Below, one piece after another: positions 11,041-21,779 of a DNA stretch of 60,000 nucleotides. The notes under the pieces were generated by a model. It was not told the origin of the DNA. It did no database searches and saw only the letters and a list, made by a program, of their open reading frames with translations. A program made the translations under genes and the position numbers. The stretch spans positions 126,001 through 186,000 of the forward strand of contig NC_087081.1 of assembly GCF_026151205.1 (NCBI RefSeq), given 5' to 3'. Position 1 is the first letter of the stretch; each line of letters begins with the position of its first letter. Source of the DNA: Bolinopsis microptera. Its lineage: Eukaryota > Ctenophora > Tentaculata > Lobata > Bolinopsidae.

Positions 11041-12224
11041 TTTTTGATCATATTTGAAGCATTGGAATAAAAATAAATACCTCACTGTGATATTGTGGTA
11101 CATAGCAAAATTAAGAATCTTGTGTAAATAATTCTTAAATCACTACATCTGTTTAGAAATCTGTATTCGCCACAAAGATATTCGCCACAAATTGCAATTA
11201 TTCCAGTTCTCTGAGGACCAAATTTGCGCTTTATTCTTTAAGTCTGAGGGCCAAATAACACGTTCTTTATAATTACTAGCAGGAACCCGTATAACCCTAA
11301 AATGGTGTCAAGACTCAAGAGACCAAAATAATTATTACCTATTTAATTCGCGTTTTTGACACCACTTGGGGTACCAAATTTTGGGCTCTAAAACTCCTAC
11401 CTCTTGGCCAATTTTTTATTTTTTCATGCTGATTTGGAGGCCATTAAAGCATTTCACCCAGTCAAAAAAGTTTCAGGTGTATATATTTTACGGTTTTTGC
11501 GGAAATTTGCGTTAAAGTTGATGCCGTGGTGTCAGTAAAATGGCACGGATAAATATATATATATCGTCTCGCTTTATATATAGTAAGATATATGGAACTA
11601 ATCACATCCACAGCCTTTCGAATGTAGGCACGGACCGAAAAAGTATTTTCGGCTCATAATGCTCAGGGATGCATGAAACATGAACAAAAGTAGTTTCCAG
11701 AAAAACTTTGAAAATAATTTCGATTTAGAAAATTTTCGGTCCGAGTCATTCTCGATAGGTACAAGGAAAGTGCCTCAATATTTAAGTTAATCGAGATCCT
11801 TGTTTCTATATAAACATAACTTTTATAATAATTCTTACGTAATAATTATAATAATTTTCTATGATCACTAGAAGCCGCACAGACCTACTATCTACACACA
11901 AACCAACTAGTAATTTTCATTACCCAAATTCTATGAACCAGTGCATCCCTAATTCATAATTCGTGTAACAACATCATGAAAAAGAGTCTGTTAAGATCTT
12001 AACACTTAAGATTATTGATGTAGATGCTATTGTTTTGCCTGACGAGCCTCTCACTCCCTAATCTATCTATACTAACAAGCTAGTTAACGAATTTATGACA
12101 TCTAACTTAGCTCTACAAATACATTATCTTTCGCCGCAAATTCACCGCGATTTTGCCTAGTTTGACTTGTGAGCGTGTAGACCGCTCCTCTATTGTTGTT
12201 TTGGGTGTCCGATCCAAAACCAAA
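11041..12224. other. intergenic, repeat fragments only
   Basis: Holds dispersed repeat copy B (11491-11582) and a short inverted pair, CGGACCGAAAA near 11631 and TTTTCGGTCCG near 11738. Otherwise AT-rich with no coding signal. Confidence 0.5.
11491..11582 (+). repeat. dispersed repeat copy B
   Basis: Second copy of the repeat at 9612-9705, with an extra (AT)n just before the CGTCTCGCTT block. It lacks the upstream inverted arm present in copy A. Confidence 0.85.
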
Positions 12225-12356
12225 TCCTAGGGTACACGAGACGTGGAAGCCTGTGAGCGTGTTAGAGTCTGTTAAGTGTTAGAGTCTGTTAAGTGTTAGA
12301 GTCTGTTAAGTGTTAGAGTCCTAGGGTTACACGAGACGTGGTAGCCTGTGAGCGTA
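12225..12356. repeat. 17-bp minisatellite between duplicated flanks
   Basis: GTTAGAGTCTGTTAAGT is repeated about 3.5 times (12259-12320). On both sides lies a similar sequence, ACACGAGACGTGG-AGCCTGTGAGCG, suggesting the array expanded inside a small duplication. Confidence 0.85.
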
Positions 12357-12469
12357 TTTGTAAAGATATCCTCAATACGCATGCAGTTACAAAGTGTGAT
12401 AACCGTTTCAACAGGGGTCGAATTCACAAAAATAACATAATCCATTGATTTAAAGCAACCACCGACTTC

Positions 12470-12845
12470 TATTTTTACATTTTATTTTTACGAAAACCTA
12501 CTATTTATTGTTACTAAAACAATAGCATATAATATAAGCATCTCAATACTCAATACTGAATATATTACATTGCAGCAACCGACCGCAATACAGAACAGTT
12601 TTAAGTTCAACCTACAATTTTTATTTTTACATTTTTTTGTTACGAAAACCTACTATTTGTTTGTTTGTTTGTTTGTTTATAGAACCCGTCCCCAATCTCG
12701 TATCGGAAAATGACTAAACTCAGGTCTGAGTGTGAATACCTACTATTTATTGTTACTAAAACAATAGCATACAATATAAGCATCTCATTACTCAACATAT
12801 TACATTACAGCAGCCGACCGCAGTATAGAACCTTTTCAAGTTCAA
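12470..12845 (+). repeat. direct duplication of about 150 bp with (TTTG)n
   Basis: 12470-12610 and 12615-12845 share CCTACTATTTATTGTTACTA, ACAATAGCAT and GCAGC-GACCGCA in the same order. The second copy is interrupted by a (TTTG)n microsatellite at 12655-12678. No gene. Confidence 0.75.
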
Positions 12846-13011
12846 AAATTTATTATCAAATTTACTTATTTAGTTTTATCATTTGTTGCTACTATATACT
12901 AGCGGGTTCAAAGGACAATAGACGGCGCGGAACTTATTGACATTTTGATCTTAGAAAAATAGTTTATTACTCTTCTATTATGTTGTCCTTTCAATAAAGT
13001 TGTACTATTAA

Positions 13012-13359
13012 GGGGTCGTTCACATATTACGTAATCAATATTTTGGCAATTTTTACCCCCCCCCCCCCTCCGTAATCAACCGTAATCTCGACCGAACCCC
13101 CCCCCCCCCTATATTATTATTATTACTAATCTTGATAACGTAATCGCAAAGCACTTACTAAACGAAAATTGGTTTGAAAAACGAAAATTTTGATTACATA
13201 ATTAACGAAAATTGTCCAATTGGTATTTCGAAAATCGGTAAAAATTAAAATATTGATTACGTAATCAACGACCAAACCCCCCCGCCCCCCCCCCCCCGTA
13301 ATCAACCGTAAGCATTTAAAACCCCCCCTCGGCTGATTACGTAATATGTGAACGACCCC
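13012..13359. mobile_element. complete MITE with poly-C tracts
   Basis: Ends are inverted: GGGGTCGTTCACATATTACG at the left and CGTAATATGTGAACGACCCC at the right, each followed inward by TAATC. TAA flanks both sides. The interior holds C runs at about 13055, 13098 and 13277-13300 and repeats of CGTAATCAAC. A partial tandem copy of the right end follows at 13363-13381. No coding capacity, so it must depend on a transposase elsewhere. Confidence 0.85.
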
Positions 13360-13540
13360 TAAGCATGTGAACGACCCCTAAGCTTAAGCATGAACAAGTT
13401 TTTATTTTCTGCAAATATCAGTGTACTAAATTGTGTGAGTCCTATATAATAATGTTTCTTCCCGGTACTCCTAGCGAAAATTACCTGCGTGATCCTAGCA
13501 TCCCACTTTTGAAAGGTTATTAAAATTGAGTATTCACATA

Positions 13541-14423
13541 TTACCTTATCAGACCTTATTTGGACGAACATTAAATGATCGGACATAATTATGAACGGAC
13601 ATTAATATGAACGCTGGAAGACATTCAAAACCATCAAAAATCCGAATTTTTTTTTCATTTTTTTGACGTTTTTTATTTCAACAAATGATTTTAAATCAAT
13701 TTTTTATACAGTAAGTAAGAATAGCAGTCGTTAAGCAGTAAAAATGTTAAATATGTGTACATGATCAGTGTCTAATATCACATATCATCTTCATCAAATG
13801 GGGTTTCGTGCATGAAATAGTCCATGCTTAAAGCATCAGTGATTCTAGCTTTATGGAAACCTTTTTTAATCAAACTACCCCGGTCCTGCATTTCAGTGAA
13901 CTTAACTTTTACAAGCCATTCGGCGTGAAGTGGTTTTATCTTAGACAACTTTAGGTAAACCTTAATCACTTGGAGTTTTCCTAGAACTGTTTCATTACCT
14001 CCCCTGATTAATATGAACTATAAAAACGTCCGACAATGTCCTTGGCAACACGATTTACCGTAATATCTAGAGGCTGGAAAAAGTTTGTCATTTTGGCGGG
14101 GACTAACTCATGAACTATGTTGTTGAGTGCCATAATTCCATTGACTTTTTCTGCCAAGTGACCCTTGAAAACATCATATACTAGTAGAGTTTTCTGTGCC
14201 TCTGGCAGACCAAGGAGAACCTTTCCTTCGTTAACTTAAGGCACAATAAAGTTATCATAGTTGTCATATTCTGGACAAAAAGTTCAAAGTGGAAAAATGT
14301 TTGAAAACTTTGAAACTTGGACAGACCTTAAATGAACGGACTTTATTTGAACGGACATTAAGATGAACGTAAGGGCCTCCAGCGTTCAATTAATGTTCGT
14401 CCAAATAATGTCCGATAAGGTAA
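13541..14423 (-). mobile_element. decayed pogo-like DNA transposon
   Basis: Inverted ends 13541-13574 and 14390-14423 are 34 bases long with two differences and start TTACCTTATC. The interior encodes remnants of a DDE transposase on the - strand. At under 0.9 kb the element is internally deleted. Shorter copies of the end sequence occur at 14441-14480 and at 36,110-36,200. Confidence 0.8.
13778..14260 (-). pseudogene. pogo/Tigger-like DDE transposase fragment
   Basis: Reading the - strand from 14,240, the translation contains K-V-L-L-G-L-P-E, L-L-V-Y-D-V-F-K-G-H, V-P-A-K-M-T-N-F-F-Q-P-L-D and V-N-R-V-A-K. After a frame change it continues (13969-13778) with L-K-L-S-K-I-K-P-L-H-A-E-W-L and G-F-H-K-A-R-I. 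Known: in pogo-type transposases the aspartates in D-x-F-K-G and Q-P-L-D contribute to the catalytic triad. The N-terminal DNA-binding domain and first catalytic Asp are absent. Frame changes make it non-functional. It lies between the inverted ends of its own element. Confidence 0.8.
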
Positions 14424-14495
14424 GTAAAACAGTGTAACCTCCGTCCAAATAAGGTCCGATAAGGTAAGTAAAACAGTGTAAACACATACATGATC

Positions 14496-14538
14496 ATGAA
14501 CCAGTATGTGTTTTCATAGAAAACACATACTGGTTCAT
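14496..14538. repeat. palindrome, 19-bp arms, 5-bp spacer
   Basis: Arms 14496-14514 and 14520-14538 are perfect reverse complements around CATAG. The paralogous sequence at about 25,885-25,905 has the spacer region but lacks the right arm. Confidence 0.9.
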
Positions 14539-14925
14539 CATGTGGTACTGGTAAATTACGTTTATGCTCATTGTACGTTTATATTAAGTCTCCCCGAGTC
14601 TGTCCCTTGATATTTTGTCCCTATTCCTTTATTTTTATCCCCCCCCCCCCCCCCCGTATAATTAGGAAGAAAAGTTGTTCTATCCATCATTACATTTTTT
14701 TCGTCAGTTTTAAAAGTAATTCCACTTTCCGATCTATTTAATGATACGTCATGAAAAACGTTTGACCCTAACCATAGTTATGCGCATGTCATTCTTATCT
14801 CGTTGTACACAGCGATACCAAATTGAAGTGCAAAAATCTGATAGAATGAGTATCGGCCGATATAATAGTGCGACAAAGTGCGGTGTTAGGTCAACAGTGC
14901 AAATCTGCACCCACTGCACTTATGT
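14520..14925 (+). repeat. region upstream of the SVOP-like gene, present three times in the window
   Basis: This block (poly-C at 14640-14655, then TAATTCCACTTTCCGATCTA and TTATCTCGTTGTACACAGCG) recurs at 25,890-26,300 and in shorter form at 26,690-26,905. It ends about 180 bases before the transporter start codon. It may be a dispersed repeat that the gene happens to abut, or a duplicated promoter region. Confidence 0.8.
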
Positions 14926-15100
14926 GTTGCCTCTGTGTCTCGTAATACCGCGTTCTGATCGTATGTACATTTTACGAGTCCACTCGGCAGATTGTTTTGC
15001 ATTTAGAATTACGCACTTAAAACTGTAGTAACTAGTGCCAAATGGTTTAAATTCGCTGAAGCTCAACTTTTCACCAGCACAGGCAAATGAATAAACAAAC

Positions 15101-16531
15101 ATGAATGAAATAAAAGAAATCACAAACGATGGAGACTCCACCATTGCCAAATATGGGTCAACCTCACAAGCGTCGGATGAAAAGCTGCTTGAACTGAACG
15201 AGATCTATGAAATGATAGGACTTGGTCCTGCACAATATCTTTACTGGACCTTAGTTGCTCTGGTGGCGTATTCTGACTATGCTGAATTGACTGTTATGGC
15301 AGTTATTCTTCCTTCTTTGAGATGTGAATGGGGTCTAACTGCAGGTTTTGAAGCAGCTATCACAATATCAATGTATGGCTCTTATGCACTGTTTGCAATA
15401 ATGTTCGGAAACGTTGCAGACAAATTCGGAAGGAAAACTGTGATTCAATGGTCGACACTTTTGTTGTTATTGGCAGCAATTTGTGGCGCCTTATCGCCAA
15501 ATAAGTGGGTCTTTCTTGCAACTAGGTTGGTGACTGGTGCATGCATTGGTATCAATCTCAGCTGCATAGTCTGCTACACCGCTGAGTTTGCCGAAAGCAA
15601 GTATCGAGTCTTTGGAGTCCTGGCGTTTTCGTTAGGTTTATGTGGTGCCTTCGGAGCAGTCAGCGGAGTGGCATTTCTAGTCCTAAAAAATGTTGGATGG
15701 CATTGGTTAATCATCATTGTCTCACTTCCTGCTGTCCCTGCTTTAATCTTGATTCTTGCACTTCCTGAATCCCCTCGATTTCTTTGTGTCAGTGGACAAC
15801 AGGACAAAGCAATGAAAGCTGTCAGGACCATGGCCAAGCTTAACAGAAGAAAATTACAAGAAAAAATAAAAATGGCCTGTTTTGTTGACGAGGAACTGGG
15901 GTCATACTCTAAGATCTTGAACAAGGACAACAGAAAGTCAACCATCGCCCTCTCCGTCATGTACTTCTGCAATATTTTTATCGAGTTTGGCCTGATAGTG
16001 TGGCTACCCCTGATGTACAGTGCTCACATGTGTGGAGCAGCTTAATCACCACAGCATAAATGCCAAAGCTTGACACAAGATGATCTGCTGAAGTTGACGA
16101 TTGTTAGTGGAGGAAGTATTTTGGGTGCAATAGCGGCTGTGATTTTAGCACAACGAATTGGCCGGCTCATACCAATAAGAGTGGCAAGTTTGATCATGTT
16201 GCTATCGATAGCAACACTATTTGTGTGTGTTAATGAATCGCTTACTTTTGCAACAACTATGATTGCTAAAATTGTTGAGGCCTTTGTGAATACCACACTT
16301 TGGATCATGATACCAGAAAGTTTCCCCACTTGCATCCGATCTACAGCAACTGGTATCATCAACAGTTGTGGAAAAATAGGAGGCGTTTTCGGGACGGCGT
16401 GTGTCTATTTATTGTTCTATGTAAGCCCCTATTCTGTGGTTGGTATCTTTCTTTTCTTTTCTTTCGTTGGATTTGTAGGGACAATGGTGTACGATAGGGA
16501 GACTAAGTATGAGATTCTCCAAGAGAAGTGA
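15101..16531 (+). pseudogene. SVOP-like major facilitator transporter, intronless, one in-frame stop
   Basis: One frame of 477 codons runs from ATG (15101, A at -3) to TGA (16529-16531), broken only by a TAA at 16043-16045. The first 314 residues carry the MFS N-terminal half: about seven hydrophobic segments, the loop 2-3 signature G-N-V-A-D-K-F-G-R-K (about residues 103-112), C-Y-T-A-E-F-A-E-S-K-Y-R and the loop 6-7 P-E-S-P-R-F (222-227). After the stop the same frame gives the remaining segments and a C-terminal Y-D-R-E-T-K-Y. Known: synaptic-vesicle-2-related (SVOP) proteins are 12-segment membrane transporters of poorly known substrate. The stop falls in the loop between segments 7 and 8, beside Cys residues typical of that loop. 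AATAAA overlaps the end (16533-16538). The break could be a nonsense mutation (TAA from CAA), a base error, or readthrough. Two decayed relatives lie at 45,340 and 52,955. Confidence 0.85.
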
Positions 16532-16654
16532 AATAAAACCTTTTAGAGATTGCAGATGTAGCGAGATCTTATTTGAAAAATTATAAAAATGTTGCGTATC
16601 AACTACTGCAAAAAGTTCCAATTCTTGTATCCCAGATGTTAAATTTCAAAAGCG

Positions 16655-16965
16655 ATGTTAAATTTTGTCAAAGCTTTGATCGTTCCATGTTTGTTGGTAA
16701 AAACCTATATTCTTGACTAGATATTTTAAAAAATCTTTATTTAATAAGACTTTAGTTGTGGTTTTAGCAAATGATATTCAATATTCGGTTGCAATTTCCA
16801 ACCCCAACCTTCAAATTGTTTGAGTTAAAATTATTGATTATAGATATTGAGTTTGACATAGGCACACTAAATACACAGTATTCTTTATTATACATGGTCT
16901 CATGTCACGATACTTATTTGTTGATGAATTAGCTACTCTCTAACTTCTAAATATTGTACAACAAG
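16655..16965 (+). repeat. dispersed repeat, left half, split by the LTR element
   Basis: Matches 10523-10825. It ends in CAAG directly before the LTR; the right half resumes at 24491, also with CAAG. Confidence 0.9.
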
Positions 16966-17906
16966 TGTACGCAGTCACCATCTGCTCCAGATTCGTAGAT
17001 TATTTGTATCAATTTAAGGTACGAACAACGAAAACAAGAGTAATAACGATGGTTACAAGATATTAAACTATAAAACAACACAATGAATAATTCGACAAAC
17101 TCCTGTTTTAACTCCTAGTTCACCAGACTTATATTGCCCAAAATCACCCACCGATCTAATGATCTTACCCTATGGCTCCTAGTATGGTTCTCTCGTATTA
17201 ACCCTACCTTAACTTATCCTTACTTGGCCTTAAAAGATGACTCAACTCAAAATCCAACCAAATCAGCCCCCGCTGATTCCCCTTATAACAACATATCCTA
17301 ATCAGTGCTCACTAGAATCAACCCAAATCAGCCCTCGCTGATTCTCCTTAATGATCTATCCCAACCCATGCTCCCCAGGATCCAACCATAAAGGGTCCTG
17401 GTCTCTACTGGTCCGGCATCAATGACCCCTAATCTATTAGGGCAAACTCAATCCTCCTCTCGACCGTCCGTCCGACCTTATATATTCCTCTACCAGCCCT
17501 GTATGTGCCGCACCAAAATACGGCCCGCCTATGCTGTATGCTCCGAAAACTCATTATTCTCTATTAAATGCATTCTAATCTATAGCACGCACTGTCTTGT
17601 CAACAAGTCTGCCTGATTTTCTCGTGCTCCTTGGTGCTTATTCAACCAACATCGAACTACAGGCCGTCTAATTTTATCTATGATTATCATTAATTCCCTA
17701 CCAGTATTTTCAGCCACTACCCTCATCACACTTCCGTCGTGTTCTTGCCATAAGCCTCTACATGCTCGTTGCACAATGATTATTTCGGCCGCTACTAATG
17801 ATAACTCCGCATTCTCTTAAGTAATCGGTTAATATTATAAATCTATATAATCTAACTTAATAATGATACTTCCAGAAAAATTGACTCAAAATATCCACTG
17901 CGTACA
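16966..17906 (-). repeat. LTR (3' LTR of the element)
   Basis: Starts TGTACGCAG and ends CTGCGTACA, 9-bp inverted ends. Same length as, and apparently identical to, 23550-24490 (offset 6,584 throughout). Contains two copies of AAATCAGCCC(C/T)CGCTGATT. Confidence 0.95.
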
Positions 17907-18469
17907 CAACTTTACAAAATATGATATTTTTAGAACCTTACTATAATAGTATACAAATTTAATAGAAAATCTCGAACTAAAGACCTTATACCTTGCCCGA
18001 TCACGGCTTACACAACTTAACAAAAACTGATCTTTCTTAGAACCCTACTATACTGGTATAATAATTTACACTCCTTAAAAACTCCTTCCTGCACTTCCTC
18101 AACATTTTAAAATCACAAATTTTTAGAACCCAACTATAATAATTTAATAACAACTCACAATTTCTAAACGTTTTTTTTAAATGTGTCCATTTCAATCTCG
18201 TCTCTTCTTACCCGTGTCTTGTTCGTCGTTCAGAATATCCTTATCTGGCCTTCTGTTCCATGTCTTTGTTCGTCGTTCAGCACATAACTTTTTATCTTCG
18301 CTTAGGATATCAGCAATCATCTCCGATATCTTCGGTGGTCTCCGATTTATGCTTTCATGCGACCTTGAATCAACGTGTCCTCCAATCTTGTCTCCGATCT
18401 ATGATTCCATGCATTTGCATTTTCCAATCGATGTGTCCTTCAATCTTTCCGTTTTCGTTTTCTACTCCT

Positions 18470-18745
18470 TTCTTGACCTTTGTGTCTCCATCCAAGATAA
18501 ATGCCTCCGCCTAGGGTATTAGCATTTGTACCCAACCTTGTGTCTCCATCCAGTATATCCGCATTTTGTCCCCCTACACTGTGTTTCCGTCTAGGATATC
18601 AATAATTCTCTCCGTCTCTGTGTCTCCATCCAGGATATCACCAATTTTTTCCGTCTCTCCGCCAAGGATATCAGTAATTTTCTCCGACACTGTCTCTCCG
18701 TCCAGGATATCAGCAGTTGTCCCCGCCTCCTGGTCTCCATATCTC
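18470..18745. repeat. about 40-bp minisatellite inside the LTR element
   Basis: Five to six units of roughly 38-45 bases, each with GTCTCC(A/G)TCCAGGATATCA or close. On the - strand one frame reads repeats of D-I-L-D-G-E/D-T, ending at a TAG. Confidence 0.8.
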
Positions 18746-18915
18746 CAATCTATCTTCGTTTTATGCTTTCATGTGACCTTCAATTCATGTGTTCTCCAAT
18801 TCATGTGTTCTCGAATCCTGTCTCTGATCTTTGCTTTCATGCGACCTCCAATCCATATGTCCTCGACTCTGGTTACAGATTTATCGTTTTCCAATTTTTA
18901 AGTTTGCATGTACTT

Positions 18916-19179
18916 CTACTTTTCCAGGGTTGGTTTCTTTATCTGTCTTTCTTTTCCAATTACCTCAATCTGTAAGTTTTCTTTCCCCTTTACTTCTCTT
19001 TTTCTTCTTTTTTCGTTCATCCTTTCCAAGTTATCTATTCTCTGTTGTAGTTTTCCTTCTGTTATCTTCCTTGAATCTTCTAGCATCTTTATCTTTTTCT
19101 CTAAAATACTAATCATTTCCGCTCTTAAATTGTCTCTCTTCTTTCGTACTTTCTCTATTTGGCATACATTCCTGTCCAA
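18916..19179 (-). CDS. coiled-coil frame at the 3' part of the LTR element
   Basis: 87 codons dominated by K, E, R and spaced L/I/M (I-L-E-K-K-I-K-M-L-E, L-Q-Q-R-I-D-N-L-E-R), predicted by eye as one long charged coiled coil. It lies after the integrase, where some Gypsy elements carry an extra gene, but it does not resemble a membrane envelope protein. Function unknown. Confidence 0.4.
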   Translation of the reverse strand: MDRNVCQIEKVRKKRDNLRAEMISILEKKIKMLEDSRKITEGKLQQRIDNLERMNEKRRKREVKGKENLQIEVIGKERQIKKPTLEK

Positions 19180-19298
19180 TTCTCCTTCCTTCCACTTTTA
19201 TCCACTTTCTCTGCTTCCATGTATAGTTTAAAACGAAGTCATTTCTCATGCTGTATCTCACTCTCGTCCTCATATTTTAATTTTTTTCGCTTTCCATG

Positions 19299-19529
19299 TC
19301 ATTGACTCTTCTTCATCCGCACTACTGATCTCTGTACTGCTATCTGAGCCGTATTCTGTGCTACTTTCTGTATCAGTTTCCTCTTGAACTCTTCGTTGAT
19401 GAATGTATGTGGTCTTTCATTCAATTTCTCATCTTTCATTTTGTCTTTTTTATCTTTTTCCTCCGTACCATTCGTCTCTACGTCACTCTCCGAATCAGTG
19501 CTTGAATCTGGATCGCACCCTTCCATCAT
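19299..19529 (-). CDS. acidic/basic low-complexity frame downstream of integrase
   Basis: 76 codons, S/D/E-rich at the start and K-rich in the middle, with a helical C-terminus (E-E-F-K-R-K-L-I-Q-K-V). An adjoining 49-codon frame at about 19,490-19,643 (- strand, starting M-E-V-R-K-K) has the same composition in another frame, so the two may be one frameshifted product. No known domain. Confidence 0.4.
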   Translation of the reverse strand: MMEGCDPDSSTDSESDVETNGTEEKDKKDKMKDEKLNERPHTFINEEFKRKLIQKVAQNTAQIAVQRSVVRMKKSQ

Positions 19530-19653
19530 CTTTAGTAGAAGTTTTCAATCCAGATTCTTCCTCAGAATCCGATTTGCTGTCCTTGTTTTCTATCCCACCC
19601 ATTTTGCTTTTTCGTACTACCATTATTTTTTTTCGTACTTCCATTATTTCTTT

Positions 19654-19980
19654 CTACGCATTTTCTTTCTCTGTTCTCCTAAATTCGTTCGGATCAACCG
19701 TTCTCTCGAATTCCACTACCTCCCTAGGATTTGAACATGTTTCCCTCAAGTTCCACTCTTTAGGTTTCCCGATTTGCCTTACATCCGGATAGAAATAGTC
19801 TTTATCGGACTCTGAGTCTTCCTCAAAACTCTCCCTATCTTCTTCACCTTCACTTTCATCCTCCAGGCCCAGTTTTTCTTCATCAGCTCCTTTCACGAAG
19901 CTTCCTTCTTCTACTTCTCCTGCTGCTAAATTTCCCCTCATTCCCTCTGGCAATTTCCTTAAATGATTCCTGTGCACCAC
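19654..19980 (-). CDS. integrase tail and acidic extension (shifted frame)
   Basis: Overlaps the integrase end. It begins with V-H-R-N-H-L-R-K-L-P-E, the normal end of Gypsy integrases, then runs into about 70 strongly acidic residues (D/E/S-rich) ending in E-K-E-N-A. It most likely belongs to the same polyprotein and is separated by a homopolymer length change at about 19,990-19,996 (a true frameshift or a sequencing error). Confidence 0.65.
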   Translation of the reverse strand: MVHRNHLRKLPEGMRGNLAAGEVEEGSFVKGADEEKLGLEDESEGEEDRESFEEDSESDKDYFYPDVRQIGKPKEWNLRETCSNPREVVEFERTVDPNEFRRTEKENA

Positions 19981-21185
19981 CTGTTCCTTTCCCCCCTTTC
20001 TTCCTTAATTAAGTAATTATGCTCATCAAATACCTTAACAATGACATGAGGACCTTGCCAATTCGACTTTAATTTGTAATATGGGTTTGAAGTATCCTTA
20101 GGCCTGTGCAGCAGTACTCTGTCTCCCTCTACCAAACTAACATGTGTTTTGTTACGATCATATAGTTTCTTCTGCAGCGCGTGTGACAAATCTAAATTCT
20201 CACTGGCAATCTGGAACACCCTTCTTAATTCTTTATATGTCTGATTTGCTAAATGTGCCTCACTCTGATAATACTCTGTACTTCTTACGTCAAATACTAC
20301 TTTCTCCAAACACCTCATTTCCCTCCCTGTCATTAACTTAAATGCTGAAAACCCTGTACTCCTGTTCTGTGCTGAGTTTACGGCCAACTGTAACATGGGT
20401 AAAAAACTCTTCCACCTCGACGGAAACTCGTCCACTAACTTCTGCAACATGTGAATCAGCACCTTATTCTTTCTCTCCGCCTCCCCATTCCCCTCGGGAT
20501 GATAACTTGAACAATATTTCTTATCTATTGCTAGCAACCTATACACATTCTTCATCACTTCACTTGTCTTAAAACTTACTGCATTATCCGTTATCAGCAA
20601 CTCTGGTACCGACCAATAACTCACCCACTTGTCCACAAATATTCTTGCGATAGTCTTTGCCTTTTCATCTCTAATTGGGAAAAATCCCACCCACTTAGTA
20701 AACTTATCTGTGATAGTCAGCACCTTACTTTCCAAACCTCCCTTTTTTACCATTACCACATCCATCGCCACACATAACCCTGGATATTTATAAACTACCG
20801 GTTTTAGCCTTGTCTTCTCCCCTTTTTTATAATATATGTTTGTCTTAAAACATTGGCTACATGTTTTGCAAAATAACCTCACCTGCTCCTGCATATTCGG
20901 GAAATAGAACTTCTGCAGTATCTTACTTTCTGTTTTATCTGCCGCTAAATGCCCACTCGCTACTTCATGATACACTTTCATAAGGGCTTCAATAAGTATT
21001 TCTGGTACACACACCAACTGTCTGGCCACCCTCATTTGATTGTTATAATATGTCATGCATAATAACCCTTGCTTATTAATGGACAATCTCTCTAGTTTAT
21101 TATGATACCTTCTCAGTTCAGGTTCCAATTTCATGGGGTCTTCCACTCTTGTTTCCTTTATTACCCACTCCCTAACTGTACTCAA
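19959..21185 (-). CDS. Ty3/Gypsy-type integrase
   Basis: A 408-residue frame, open upstream to a TAG about 20 codons before the first residue used here. Order: RNase H-integrase linker; zinc-binding H73-x5-H79 with C106-x2-C109; catalytic core with D142 (A-M-D-V-V), D200 (L-I-T-D-N) and E237 (N-G-E-A-E-R); then a C-terminal GPY/F-type module (N-W-Q-G-P-H-V). Known: this enzyme inserts the element's DNA copy into the host genome. The core spacing is D-D-36-E rather than 35. The catalytic residues are intact. Upstream, where RNase H should be, the sequence turns into a 12- to 24-base minisatellite. The frame ends in a C-run near 19,990, and the usual V-H-R-N-H-L tail appears in the next frame, so a one-base slip separates them. 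Confidence 0.92.
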   Translation of the reverse strand: MSTVREWVIKETRVEDPMKLEPELRRYHNKLERLSINKQGLLCMTYYNNQMRVARQLVCVPEILIEALMKVYHEVASGHLAADKTESKILQKFYFPNMQEQVRLFCKTCSQCFKTNIYYKKGEKTRLKPVVYKYPGLCVAMDVVMVKKGGLESKVLTITDKFTKWVGFFPIRDEKAKTIARIFVDKWVSYWSVPELLITDNAVSFKTSEVMKNVYRLLAIDKKYCSSYHPEGNGEAERKNKVLIHMLQKLVDEFPSRWKSFLPMLQLAVNSAQNRSTGFSAFKLMTGREMRCLEKVVFDVRSTEYYQSEAHLANQTYKELRRVFQIASENLDLSHALQKKLYDRNKTHVSLVEGDRVLLHRPKDTSNPYYKLKSNWQGPHVIVKVFDEHNYLIKEERGERNRWCTGII

Positions 21186-21189
21186 TATC

Positions 21190-21700
21190 CTATCCTTAGG
21201 CTACCGCAATGCCTCCCTATATCTCCTTTTAATGTCTTCACGTGTCTTTTTCCAATGTCTGCGTGTCTCCTTATAATGTTTCTCCTTCTAGATTTACCCT
21301 GGAATGATAGCCAATGCTCTGCCCCACTCACCACATTCTACACGTTATTTCATCACTCACCATGTTTAAATAATGCTTCCACTATTTACCACTTGTATAT
21401 TTGCCACCACAATGTTTCCAATATCATCCATATCTCTTCTTACTATGTCTCCATGTGTCTCCTTCCACGTGTTTCACTCCACATGTCTCCTTGTTCCCCT
21501 ACCAATGTCTCCTTCCAATGTCTCCTTATATCTCCTTCAAATGCTTCTAATGCCTCTTTCCCTGTTCCCTCCAATGATCCATGCGTCCTTTCCAGTCTCT
21601 CTCTCCAATTTATCTCCAATAAGTCTACCCATACTTCCTCCAACCAGTCTCCAACCCATCCCTCCAGATGTCCTCCGATCATATGTCTCATTCCAATATG
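21190..21700. repeat. degenerate short minisatellite next to the integrase
   Basis: Repeats of ATGTCTCCTTCCA / ATGTCTCCTTATA type. It begins where RNase H would be expected and gives only repetitive translations (R-R-H-W-K-E-T on the - strand). Confidence 0.75.
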
Positions 21701-21779
21701 ACCTCTCACCACATTCTAATAATATTTCCACTAGTTACCACTAGTACTGCCACTACACTCCTAATGCATCTATGCCTTT

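Noticed and set aside
15574-15972. 132-codon - strand frame
   Set aside because: Shadow of the SVOP-like gene on the other strand.
18181-19231. Several + strand frames rich in S, F, L and P
   Set aside because: They are antisense to the LTR element and arise from its TCTCC-rich minisatellite.
21102-21744. + strand frames of 123-199 codons
   Set aside because: Antisense to the start of integrase and the adjoining minisatellite; repetitive composition.
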